Positions 1 through 5,228 of a stretch of DNA of 5,467 bases are shown piece after piece (the first letter of the stretch is position 1; every line of letters begins with the position of its first letter). The translations under genes and the position numbers were made by a program. The notes beneath the pieces are model-generated. The model was not told the DNA's origin. It did not search any database and saw nothing but the letters and a program-made list of their open reading frames with translations. The DNA is from Thermococcus sp. (GTDB taxonomy: Archaea > Methanobacteriota_B > Thermococci > Thermococcales > Thermococcaceae). The stretch spans positions 1-5,467 of the forward strand of contig JALVWX010000260.1 of assembly GCA_027023165.1 (NCBI GenBank), given 5' to 3'.

Positions 1-1
1 G

Positions 2-274
2 ATTAAGGATGTCAGGGGTTGTACATGCCCCAGAGGAAAGGAATGGGCAATAGGGGAGGTTACAAACCCCAAGCGGGTAGTGATGAGCGTTGTTCCCCTT
101 GAAGGCGGTGCCCTTCCAACGGTGAGCGTCAAAACTGCCGAACCCCTCCCGAAAGAAAAGATACCCGAGCTTATGAAATTCCTGGCAAACCTAAAATTAA
201 AGGCCCCCGTAAAAATTGGGGACGTCGTTGCCGAGTGGGAAGGGATAAAAATAGTGGCGACGAGGGGGGCTTAG
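2..274 (+). CDS. DUF1667-family protein, C-terminal 90 residues (5' end outside window)
   Basis: Only the 3' part of this gene is present. The frame is open from base 2 and ends at a TAG at 272-274. The visible protein starts with a Cys-x-Cys-Pro-Arg-Gly motif (Cys 7 and Cys 9 of the fragment), then E-V-T-N-P-K-R-V, then a tail with P-L-P-K-E-K-I-P-E-L and K-A-P-V-K-I-G-D-V-V. This is the end of a DUF1667 protein: a small four-cysteine domain whose last cysteines precede an NPKR segment. Members run to roughly 120 residues, so about a quarter is missing. In anaerobes and Thermococcales this domain is usually encoded beside FAD-dependent oxidoreductases or glycerol-3-phosphate dehydrogenase-like genes, where it is thought to bind a metal or Fe-S centre. 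Those neighbours would lie left of the window and cannot be seen. Family is fairly sure; function is inference. The stop is 5 nt from the end of the convergent next gene. Confidence 0.8.
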   Translation: MKDVRGCTCPRGKEWAIGEVTNPKRVVMSVVPLEGGALPTVSVKTAEPLPKEKIPELMKFLANLKLKAPVKIGDVVAEWEGIKIVATRGA

Positions 275-279
275 TTTCT

Positions 280-948
280 TCATCCCCCCAGCGTTTTCTT
301 CCATTCTGGTATTTGGCACCCCTCCTTAATGCTGGCAGAGAAGGAGATCGTTTTGACCGTACGTTTGCTGGAGGTTACTTTTCCGTTGACGACTATCTCA
401 ACGGGCCTGTAAGAGCTGTCGAACCTGACTCTGAGGATTCCTGAGAAGGTCTCCGGGATTCCCCCCTCGATTTCAGGGAGTGTGAAGTTGGCGGTCAGCA
501 TTTTTCCCGAGATGTCGACTTTGTTGGAACTCCCCAAGGCGCGGATGGCCAGCCGAACCGGCTCGTACATCATGATCGCGGACAGCTCGTCATCCGTGAG
601 GTTGACGTCGAGATTCTTCGTCTCCCCCGATCTGGAGACCCTCTCAACGAGGCGGTGTCCCCTCAGCGTTCCCCACCACTCCATTCCGCTCCTCTTCCCG
701 TGGAAGTAGTAGGTCCCGTTGCTGAAGCCACCTTCCACGTGGGACTTCACAGTAACGTTTCCTGCCTGAACTGTTACGTCCTGGACGTAGGAGTAGCAGT
801 CCATCGCACCGAGCCTCGCGAGCACCTGCCCCTTGATCTCCAGGGGGGAAGGTCTATGAATGACGCTTCCGCCCCCCCTTAAGTACCATGCTCCAGCCAC
901 TCCGACAGCCGCGATAACCAGGATGAGCACCGCTAAGGCCCTCTTCAT
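280..948 (-). CDS. Membrane-anchored extracytoplasmic protein, unknown function
   Basis: This gene encodes 222 residues that I do not recognise as a named family. Residues 4-21 form an uncleaved-looking signal anchor (Lys-Arg, then a hydrophobic run). A glycine-rich linker leads to an outside domain that is mostly predicted beta strand. There are four N-glycosylation sequons (Asn 64, 77, 116, 154) and two lone cysteines (51 and 211) that could form a disulfide, all consistent with a surface location. The alternating strands and the pattern around 75-81 (F-S-N-G-T-Y-Y) loosely recall LolA/LppX-like lipid-binding folds, but this is weak. The start is supported by GGTGGTG just upstream of the ATG and by a TATA-like element about 33 nt upstream. 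It resembles the gene at 3041-3604 in design, not in sequence. It converges with the DUF1667 gene. Confidence 0.75.
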   Translation of the reverse strand: MKRALAVLILVIAAVGVAGAWYLRGGGSVIHRPSPLEIKGQVLARLGAMDCYSYVQDVTVQAGNVTVKSHVEGGFSNGTYYFHGKRSGMEWWGTLRGHRLVERVSRSGETKNLDVNLTDDELSAIMMYEPVRLAIRALGSSNKVDISGKMLTANFTLPEIEGGIPETFSGILRVRFDSSYRPVEIVVNGKVTSSKRTVKTISFSASIKEGCQIPEWKKTLGG

Positions 949-973
949 TTCACCACCCCCATCGCCTTTGGCC

Positions 974-995
974 GGATTTTCAAAAAGCCTTTTGG
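974..995 (-). promoter_or_regulatory. Probable TATA/BRE promoter for the 280-948 gene
   Basis: Read on the minus strand, CCAAAAGG is followed by CTTTTTGAAAAT, centred about 33 nt before the ATG at 948. Archaeal transcription starts about 26 nt downstream of the TATA centre, which would give a leader of under 10 nt containing the GGTGGTG ribosome site. The BRE part resembles the one before the gene at 2755. The TATA part departs from consensus, so this is tentative. The rest of the 949-1027 gap shows nothing else. Confidence 0.4.
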
Positions 996-1027
996 TTCAC
1001 CGCTCTAAGAATTGCTGAAATGGAGAA

Positions 1028-1231
1028 TCAAAGGGCCTCGAACTTCTGCAGGAATATCCTGAGGTCCGTCTTGAAAGGCTCTTCCGCTTTCTCCATTTCC
1101 TCCCTTATCCGCTTGACGAACTCCTCCTCGTCTTCTGTCTCGCTCCACAGCTTTTCCACGAGTTCCTTGAGCTTATCCCAGTACTCGACGTAGGGCCGGG
1201 CCTCAAAGAGGGCCTCCTCAATCCTGCCCAT
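1028..1231 (-). CDS. Small charged helical protein coupled to the PrsW-like gene
   Basis: This is a 67-residue protein rich in Glu and Lys with no cysteine, signal peptide or membrane span. It is almost all predicted helix, with an acidic centre (S-E-T-E-D-E-E-E-F), and is probably cytosolic. I recognise no family. I chose the ATG at 1231 because it lies 1 nt past the TGA of the PrsW-like gene (1233-1235), with GGGGTG six bases upstream. A GTG at 1240 in the same frame, overlapping the PrsW stop, would add three residues (M-F-E), but its ribosome site would be too close. The coupling implies the two proteins are made together; this one could be a partner or regulator of the protease, which is inference from position only. 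Confidence 0.7.
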   Translation of the reverse strand: MGRIEEALFEARPYVEYWDKLKELVEKLWSETEDEEEFVKRIREEMEKAEEPFKTDLRIFLQKFEAL

Positions 1232-1232
1232 C

Positions 1233-1934
1233 TCAAACACCCCTCTTGAACCAGTAGTAGAGTAGCCTCGACCTATCCTCAGCCAAGCCGGCTATCATGA
1301 AGTACCTCAGTATGGCCAGGTTGACACCGATCAGGACTATCAGGACGATGTTGTAAGCTGGAACCGTCGCGCTCAGGAAGGCGTAGTAGTCCCACAGGAA
1401 GTGCAGGAACATCGCGAGGAGATAGTAGCTGGTTAGCGAGTCAACCTTTCCCTCGGCTTTCAGGCCGTAGCCGACGCCGATTATCGCGCTCCAGGTCGCG
1501 TGGGCAAAGGGCGTGAGGAAGGCGCGCATTAAGGTGACTCCGAGACCCCAGCCGAGGCCGTACATGAAGTTCTCGGTGGCGGCAAAGCCAAGACCTGCCG
1601 CGGCGCCGTAGACAAGGCCATCCATGATCCCATCCATCTGGCCCGCCTTGTACGGCCATCTTATTGCCAGCGCCTTTGAAGGCTCCTCCACGAGTCCGGC
1701 AACCAGCGCAACGTAGAAAGCAGTTGCCGGCAGGAGCGGCTTTATCATCCCGCCGACCGTCAGGACGCTCTCCAGGATGTAGGCTATGCCCACGGAGAGG
1801 GTCCCTCCGAGAATAAAGGTGCCTATGACGTAGCGCCTCGGTTCAGGCTCGTATCTGTCCGCGTGATAGAAGTACCACAGTATTGCCAGTGCTGGACCGT
1901 AGGCGAAGAATATGAGGGCACTGAGCGCGTTCAC
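1233..1934 (-). CDS. PrsW-family intramembrane metalloprotease (CPBP/PrsW clan)
   Basis: This is a 233-residue multi-span membrane protein with about seven hydrophobic segments. All signature sites of the PrsW-like, CAAX-protease-related clan are present: E-E-P-S-K at 83-87, F-A-A-T-E-N at 117-122 after the D-G-I-M-D-G loop (101-106), F-A-H at 143-145, and H-F-L-W-D at 178-182. The glutamates and histidines lie inside membrane segments, where they are expected to coordinate zinc and activate water. Length matches the short archaeal members. In Bacillus, PrsW cleaves anti-sigma factor RsiW; archaea lack that circuit, so the substrate here is unknown. The start is GTG at 1934, with GGTGA eight bases upstream and a TTTAAA box overlapping the end of the phosphoesterase gene. 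The downstream small gene is translationally coupled. The catalytic set is complete, so it is probably active. Confidence 0.9.
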   Translation of the reverse strand: MNALSALIFFAYGPALAILWYFYHADRYEPEPRRYVIGTFILGGTLSVGIAYILESVLTVGGMIKPLLPATAFYVALVAGLVEEPSKALAIRWPYKAGQMDGIMDGLVYGAAAGLGFAATENFMYGLGWGLGVTLMRAFLTPFAHATWSAIIGVGYGLKAEGKVDSLTSYYLLAMFLHFLWDYYAFLSATVPAYNIVLIVLIGVNLAILRYFMIAGLAEDRSRLLYYWFKRGV

Positions 1935-1965
1935 GTTATCACCGCTTCGTTTTTACGCCTTCGGA

Positions 1966-1980
1966 GTTTAAAGGTTTGCG
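1966..1980 (-). promoter_or_regulatory. TATA/BRE promoter for the PrsW-like operon
   Basis: On the minus strand, CGCAAACC is followed by TTTAAAC, with the TATA centre near 1970. Transcription would start near 1944, giving a leader of about 10 nt that holds GGTGA before the GTG at 1934. The box sits on the stop codon of the phosphoesterase gene, so the protease and its small partner probably have their own promoter in addition to any read-through. Confidence 0.55.
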
Positions 1981-2663
1981 GAGTTGAGCTTCCGCAGTAC
2001 TCTGGAGAGCCTCCCGAGTTCATCGAAATCGAGGACATCTCCCTCGAGGGGAACGAGGACGTGCGCCCTTGAGACGTCGTAGGCCCTCAGGAAGGGTGAA
2101 ACTATCTCCCTCAGCACGTCGTTTCCGTAGGCCCAGGGGCTGAAGGCCGGGAGGACTACCAGGTCATCGCTCATCAAAAAGGCCGGAACCTTGACCAGCG
2201 CGCCAACCTCATCGTGGAGCCTTACGGTGGGGTGCTCATGCCCGATTATGAAGCGCTCTCCCTCGACGAGCTTGTGCCCGTGGAGGAGCTTCCACTTTCC
2301 GACTTCAAGTTCCTCGACCACTTCAACGCCAAGCTCCCTCAGCCAGAGCGTTCCAACGTCGTGGTTGCCCCTGACCAGAACCAGTTCATCAACGAGCGGG
2401 GAAACCTCCCCCACGAAGGCCTTGAGTTCCTCCCTCTCGCGCCACTCGGGAACGAAGGAGTGCTTTAAATCGCCGTCCACGATGAGGCGCTTCGGCCTCT
2501 CCCTCTCAATAACCACCTTCAGCCTTCCAACTACCTCGTGGAACACCCGGGGGAGGTAGAAGCCCTCCCTCGCCATGCTGACCTCGTAGCCGAGGTGGAG
2601 GTCCGCTATGACAATGTTTCTTCCGAGTTTGAGCGCCCGCTCCGGCAGTGGGATTGGTCTCAT
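1968..2663 (-). CDS. Metallophosphoesterase, MJ0037 type (calcineurin-like)
   Basis: From this start the protein has 231 residues and the five calcineurin-like metal-binding motifs in order: D-L-H-L-G, G-D-L-K-H, G-N-H-D, H-G-H and G-H-E-H-P, at about residues 21-25, 64-68, 99-102, 128-130 and 141-145. They would bind two metal ions (Mn or Fe) for phosphoester hydrolysis. The D-L-H-L-G opening and the compact length mark the MJ0037-type family related to SbcD/Mre11-like nucleases; a nuclease or DNA-repair role is often suggested but unproven. It has no signal peptide, so it is cytosolic. An in-frame ATG at 2681 would add M-G-K-P-S-H. I prefer 2663 because the TATA-like box at 2685-2692 places transcription start near 2662, so the upper ATG would lie outside the transcript. 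It is divergent from the gene at 2755. Confidence 0.88.
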   Translation of the reverse strand: MRPIPLPERALKLGRNIVIADLHLGYEVSMAREGFYLPRVFHEVVGRLKVVIERERPKRLIVDGDLKHSFVPEWREREELKAFVGEVSPLVDELVLVRGNHDVGTLWLRELGVEVVEELEVGKWKLLHGHKLVEGERFIIGHEHPTVRLHDEVGALVKVPAFLMSDDLVVLPAFSPWAYGNDVLREIVSPFLRAYDVSRAHVLVPLEGDVLDFDELGRLSRVLRKLNSANL

Positions 2664-2683
2664 ATGCGATGGTTTCCCCATCG

Positions 2684-2699
2684 GCTTTTAAGCTTTGTT
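2684..2699 (-). promoter_or_regulatory. Probable promoter of the phosphoesterase gene, suggesting a leaderless mRNA
   Basis: On the minus strand, ACAAAG is followed by CTTAAAAG, centred near 2688. The usual 26-nt spacing points to transcription starting at or next to the ATG at 2663, and no good GGAGG/GGTGA site precedes either candidate ATG. Both facts fit a leaderless transcript. It shares the 91-bp divergent gap with the promoter of the gene at 2755. Confidence 0.45.
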
Positions 2700-2710
2700 A
2701 GGGAAACCGA

Positions 2711-2724
2711 AAAGGTTTTAAATC
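2711..2724 (+). promoter_or_regulatory. TATA/BRE promoter of the 94-residue orphan gene
   Basis: AAAGG followed by TTTTAAAT is a close match to the Thermococcales BRE/TATA consensus. With the TATA centre near 2719, transcription should start at about 2745, right at the GGTGAG (2744-2749) that serves the ATG at 2755. It is the clearest promoter in the window. Confidence 0.65.
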
Positions 2725-2754
2725 TGTCCACTTATGGAACAATGGTGAGTAGAA

Positions 2755-3039
2755 ATGGCCTATATTGGCTTCGCAAAAAGTCCCTACGGGCCGGGCAGGA
2801 CCTACGAAGCGGTGCTGGAAGAGCTTAGGAGACGGGGCTTCGAGATAGGCTTCTCAAAGCACCACTGGGCCGGCGACCTCCCCTTTGGTCTCGTCGTGGC
2901 GGAAACGGAGAGGGGACCCGTTGCCGTTAGGTGGTCCCTGGGAAGGGAATTCTCCCTCAGGCTGGAGGAGGTCGATGGGGAAACCTACGACGAGTTCGTT
3001 GAGGACACGCTTGAGTACACCAACGCGGATTCGGGTTAG
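2755..3039 (+). CDS. Conserved-looking small protein of unknown function
   Basis: This is a soluble 94-residue protein with no signal peptide, membrane span or cysteine. It opens with M-A-Y-I-G-F-A-K-S-P-Y-G-P-G, followed by a helix rich in Glu and Arg (18-28), then strands around F-G-L-V-V-A-E and V-A-V-R-W-S-L, and an acidic C-terminal helix. The pattern suggests a compact alpha/beta domain, but I recognise no family. The start is well supported: GGTGAG six bases before the ATG and a good TATA box 36 bases upstream. It is monocistronic, divergent from the phosphoesterase and convergent with the next gene at a 1-nt gap. Codon use looks like the host neighbours. A strong private promoter suggests real expression. 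Confidence 0.75.
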   Translation: MAYIGFAKSPYGPGRTYEAVLEELRRRGFEIGFSKHHWAGDLPFGLVVAETERGPVAVRWSLGREFSLRLEEVDGETYDEFVEDTLEYTNADSG

Positions 3040-3040
3040 C

Positions 3041-3604
3041 TCATCTCTTTATCATGTGGATGCCGGTTTTGTTTACCATCTTCTCCACGGTGGTTATGTT
3101 GAGAAGGGCGTAGTCGTCGTTCATCGGCGGCGCGATGTAGCCTATGTAGGAGCCGTTGACGAAGCGCCAGTTTCCAAGCTTCTGGAAGTAGACGTCGTGC
3201 CCCTCCGTTGAGCTTTTGCTCACCCATATCTCTATTGAGAGTGTCTCGGGTCTCTCCGTGAAGTTGGCCGCGAAAACGCCGTACCTGCGGACGTTCGTGC
3301 AGTTGTTCTCCACGTTCCCAAGTCCGAGCGCCTTCAAAGTTCCGGCGTCTATCTCATAGACCTTCAGCTTGCCGCCGCCGTAGTCGTAGAGGTAAGCCAC
3401 CATGCAGTCCGTTAGGATTGGGTCTTCGACAACGAACTGCCACTCATCTATGTTGGGCGGTTTGTGGATGCCGAGGTAGGTGGCCGTGACGTTGGGGCCA
3501 GTGGGTTTTATACCACCGGATATGTCCTTCCACCAGGGGCCGAGGCCTATGACAACTATAAGGACAAAGGCCGCGAGCAGCCCTATGAGGACCTTGTTCT
3601 TCAT
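3041..3604 (-). CDS. Membrane-anchored extracytoplasmic protein, unknown function
   Basis: This encodes 187 residues that I cannot assign to a family. A short positive N-terminus (M-K-N-K) leads into a hydrophobic helix at 5-22, then a domain outside the cell with strand-rich segments. Six N-glycosylation sequons (Asn 38, 101, 114, 150, 169, 178) and two cysteines (67 and 102) that could pair support a surface location. A segment at 135-146 (G-H-D-V-Y-F-Q-K-L-G-N-W) is a plausible conserved core. The start is clear: GGGGGAGG five bases before the ATG, and a TATA-like element about 40 nt upstream overlapping the end of the HAD gene. It may be transcribed alone or with the HAD gene, whose stop is 34 nt upstream. 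Confidence 0.75.
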   Translation of the reverse strand: MKNKVLIGLLAAFVLIVVIGLGPWWKDISGGIKPTGPNVTATYLGIHKPPNIDEWQFVVEDPILTDCMVAYLYDYGGGKLKVYEIDAGTLKALGLGNVENNCTNVRRYGVFAANFTERPETLSIEIWVSKSSTEGHDVYFQKLGNWRFVNGSYIGYIAPPMNDDYALLNITTVEKMVNKTGIHMIKR

Positions 3605-3637
3605 GTCCCTCCCCCTTTAACAACATCGACCCCAAAC

Positions 3638-3656
3638 TCTAAAAATGTTTCCCGCG
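3638..3656 (-). promoter_or_regulatory. Possible promoter of the 3041-3604 gene
   Basis: On the minus strand, CGCGGGAAAC is followed by ATTTTTAGAG, centred about 40 nt before the ATG at 3604. It overlaps the stop codon of the HAD gene. If used, transcription would start near 3619, leaving a leader of about 15 nt that holds GGGGGAGG. The TATA match is only fair. Confidence 0.4.
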
Positions 3657-4316
3657 CTCCACGTTCTCTATAACGTCGAGGATGCTCCACAGGTCCCGTA
3701 TTATGTGCAGGTGGGGTATGAGTGCAAGCCTCTCGCGCTTCTTCTCGATGAACTTTGCCGTGAACGGGAAGTAGTACCAGACGTATTCCGTGTTCTCGTC
3801 ACCGTGGCCGATGAAGCGCCAGGGCTTGTCGTCCACCCAGATGAAGGTCTCGTTTCCGTACTTCTCGCGGACGAGCTTGAAGGCCTCATCCAGCGTCATC
3901 TCGTGCCCAAAAACGATGACATCGTCAAAGAGGTCGTAGATTCCCATCATCTTCAGCCTTCTGACCTTCATGCCGTCTATGAAGTCCTCGGCGGAGAACG
4001 AGATGACGGTGTGCCCCTTTTCCTTGAGCTTCCTGAGCAGCTCGGGGGAATCATCTATCGGCTTCGTCAGTCTGGCCCTCTCCTCGAACCACGTCTCGAA
4101 GAACTTCGTCCTGAGGAAGAACGGCACCTTCGTCTTCTTCTTGTGGCCTCCGAAGGTCGGCCTCTCAAACTGAAGCTCTATCTTCGTCAGAAGCTTCGCC
4201 CAGAGCGCCTTTCCAGGAAGCCAGCGGTAGCGTTTTTGAAGGGCGCGCTTGAAGGCTTCCTCTATGCACCAGTAGGTATCAGCGAGCGTTCCATCGAAGT
4301 CAAAGGCGATTATCAT
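3639..4316 (-). CDS. HAD-superfamily hydrolase
   Basis: This is a 225-residue cytosolic protein of the haloacid dehalogenase superfamily. Motif I is D-F-D-G-T-L-A-D at 6-13, with nucleophile Asp 6 and acid/base Asp 8. Motif II is the Ser in I-S-F-S-A-E-D (105-111), motif III is probably Lys 147, and motif IV is V-D-D-K-P (161-165), which binds Mg. Residues 14-85 form a helical, Lys/Arg-rich cap of C1 type. The fold points to phosphatase activity on a small phosphorylated substrate, but the substrate cannot be told. The start is fixed by context: the ATG directly follows the TGA of the DOMON reading frame (TGAATG), with GGGGGTGG inside that gene's last codons. The two were evidently co-translated. 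Insertion into the DOMON gene probably removed its native promoter. A long opposite-strand frame over this gene is a shadow. Confidence 0.88.
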   Translation of the reverse strand: MIIAFDFDGTLADTYWCIEEAFKRALQKRYRWLPGKALWAKLLTKIELQFERPTFGGHKKKTKVPFFLRTKFFETWFEERARLTKPIDDSPELLRKLKEKGHTVISFSAEDFIDGMKVRRLKMMGIYDLFDDVIVFGHEMTLDEAFKLVREKYGNETFIWVDDKPWRFIGHGDENTEYVWYYFPFTAKFIEKKRERLALIPHLHIIRDLWSILDVIENVERGKHF

Positions 4317-4659
4317 TCAACCACCCCCGAGGCTGATGTGCGTCTGGCCTGCCTTCACATGGTCCGACAGAAAGTCGTCCGTTCTGCCGTAGGCCCATAT
4401 AACGCGGAAGCTCCCGTTTGCAGGGATTTCAAAGTCGTAGCGGTCGCCCGTGTTGAGCTTCCTTGAAAACTCGACCACCGTGGAATCCCCATCTTCCCCA
4501 CCGCCGTAGGAGATGATGCCCTCCTCACCCCCGTAGAAAGTGTCCGGGTTGTGCGGGCCGGCGAAGCCGGTGGAGTAATCATCGCTTATCCCGACGGTCC
4601 CTTTTGGGAGGACGTAGGCTATAACGATGTCCGTCTTTTTCATTCCCGGTCCGCCGCCC
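4317..4659 (-). pseudogene. DOMON-domain protein, C-terminal remnant cut by the insertion at about 4660
   Basis: About 113 residues of a DOMON domain remain. Recognisable elements are G-G-G-P-G-M-K-K-T-D-I-V-I-A-Y-V, D-D-Y-S-T-G, the repeat-like R-K-L-N-T-G-D-R-Y-D, and V-I-W-A-Y-G followed by S-D-H-V-K-A-G. In cytochrome-type DOMON domains (for example cellobiose dehydrogenase) a Met in the first position and a His near the end ligate haem b. The Met of P-G-M and the His of D-H-V are in matching places, so a haem-binding electron carrier outside the cell is a reasonable inference. Missing are the signal peptide and the N-terminal strands that should lead into G-W-V-A-I-G-F just before the cut. 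The frame stays open into foreign DNA up to a GTG at 4727 (or 4718, which has AAAGGAG eight bases upstream), but those 20-odd residues do not look like DOMON. Its stop abuts the HAD start. Confidence 0.7.
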
Positions 4660-4683
4660 TGCAACGCATGGATAACCCTGCCC

Positions 4684-4697
4684 CCGGCTACTGCCGG
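4684..4697. repeat. Perfect hairpin over the stop codon of the last element gene
   Basis: CCGGC and GCCGG flank TACT, giving a five-base-pair GC stem with a four-base loop. The TAG stop of the 4688-5008 gene (4688-4690) lies inside it. No T-run follows on the minus strand, so it is not a classical intrinsic terminator. It lies 25 bp from the inferred element end and could instead mark a terminal protein-binding site or be chance. Confidence 0.4.
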
Positions 4698-5008
4698 TTT
4701 GTTTGTAAATTTGACCACTGCCTGCACTCCTTTCCGTTTCTCAGTGTCTCCTCAATTACTATGGCCCTATCCCCATACAGGCCTGTATCAATGACCCCGA
4801 CGGGCCTGGCCATGGTCATAAGGGTGGCCCATACAAGCCCTGCCACCATCAGTCCCACCAGGGAGGCGGCACCGATCTCCAGCAGAAAATGCCGGGAGCC
4901 CGAGAGCTCCCGGCGGGTTATGGGGAAAGGAGGGTTCAGAGCGCCCCGTGTTCTTCCTTCCCTGGCGGGGCGACCCAGGGTCGTGTAGGAGGTCCCAAAG
5001 ATTTTCAT
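4688..5008 (-). CDS. Small single-span membrane protein of the provirus
   Basis: This encodes 106 residues of no family I know. The N-terminal third is basic and Pro/Arg-rich, residues about 45-65 form one hydrophobic helix (G-A-A-S-L-V-G-L-M-V-A-G-L-V-W), and the C-terminal 40 residues are polar and end in T-N-R-Q. The positive N-terminus suggests it faces inward with the tail outside. The start at 5008 is chosen because ATGA overlaps the stop of the previous gene and GGGGAGGG lies six bases upstream. A start at 5044 in the same frame would overlap the previous gene by 40 bases and is unlikely. It is the last gene before the element end. Small membrane proteins near repressors can act in superinfection exclusion; that is speculation here. 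A terminator-like hairpin lies inside the gene at 4891-4914. Confidence 0.6.
   Translation of the reverse strand: MKIFGTSYTTLGRPAREGRTRGALNPPFPITRRELSGSRHFLLEIGAASLVGLMVAGLVWATLMTMARPVGVIDTGLYGDRAIVIEETLRNGKECRQWSNLQTNRQ
4775..4788. repeat. Perfect 14-bp palindrome (possible operator)
   Basis: ATACAGGCCTGTAT is fully self-complementary with no spacer. It lies 115 bp inside the inferred element end, within the 106-residue gene, where it encodes D-T-G-L-Y. A dimeric regulator could bind such a site, but the coding context and a single copy make chance possible. Confidence 0.3.
4883..4914 (-). terminator. Terminator-like hairpin inside a provirus gene
   Basis: GCCGGGAGC (4891-4899) and GCTCCCGGC (4906-4914) form a perfect nine-base-pair GC-rich stem with a six-base loop. 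On the minus strand the stem is followed directly by ATTTTCT, the shape of a bacterial intrinsic terminator. It lies about a third of the way into the 106-residue gene, so it would cut that transcript short. It may attenuate the operon in a bacterial host, or simply be coding coincidence. Confidence 0.35.
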
Positions 5009-5226
5009 GAGGCCCTCCCCTGCCGCTTCTGAGCGGCATTCCATCGATCGATATAGGCTAATTGCTCCTCCACGGAGCCAGCCCCCTTGATCTTGGAGAG
5101 CAATTCCAGACGCCGTATCTCAGACGATGGCGCCGGATACTCAGGGGATGGGCCTGTCACATTTACTAACAGGGCCTCGAGGCGATCCAGGCGCCGGCAC
5201 AACTCCTTATATTGGCGCTCAGTCAT
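5005..5226 (-). CDS. Small provirus protein with N-terminal helix, unknown function
   Basis: This is a 73-residue soluble protein. The first 22 residues (M-T-E-R-Q-Y-K-E-L-C-R-R-L-D-R-L-E-A-L-L) have heptad spacing of Leu, as in a short coiled coil. A Pro-rich linker and a second helical, charged half follow. Proteins of this layout (M-T-x-x-x-Y-x-x-L-C-R-R-L-D-R-[IL]-E) are common as unnamed small genes in bacterial prophages, but I can give no function. Eight of nine arginine codons are CGN, the strongest departure from the host pattern in the window. The start is set by the two-base gap after the stop of the regulator gene, with AAGAGGG upstream. Its stop overlaps the next ATG by four bases, so the three genes form one operon. 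Confidence 0.65.
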   Translation of the reverse strand: MTERQYKELCRRLDRLEALLVNVTGPSPEYPAPSSEIRRLELLSKIKGAGSVEEQLAYIDRWNAAQKRQGRAS

Positions 5227-5228
5227 CC

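Noticed and set aside
235..882. Several 69-75-codon plus-strand frames over the 280-948 gene
   Set aside because: All are antisense to a well-supported minus-strand gene with a signal anchor and ribosome site. None has its own start signals.
2191..2559. 122-codon open frame on the plus strand
   Set aside because: It is antisense to the phosphoesterase and its product is a low-complexity Ser/Thr string, typical of a shadow of a Glu/Leu-rich gene.
3645..4466. 273-codon open frame on the plus strand
   Set aside because: It lies antisense to the HAD gene, whose catalytic motifs are intact. The plus-strand translation shows no domain, promoter or ribosome site, and the openness follows from the GC-rich third positions of the real gene.
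4551..4988. 145-codon open frame on the plus strand across the junction
   Set aside because: It crosses from DOMON antisense into the provirus genes and shows no coding features. It would need host and foreign DNA to share one gene.
4727..5044. A start at 5044 for the provirus membrane protein
   Set aside because: It would overlap the previous gene by 40 bases without a good ribosome site. The ATGA overlap at 5008 with GGGGAGGG is far better.
5043..5052. ATCGATCGAT alternating palindrome
   Set aside because: It is a short coding repeat (I-D-R) with no second copy nearby and no position near a promoter or the element end.
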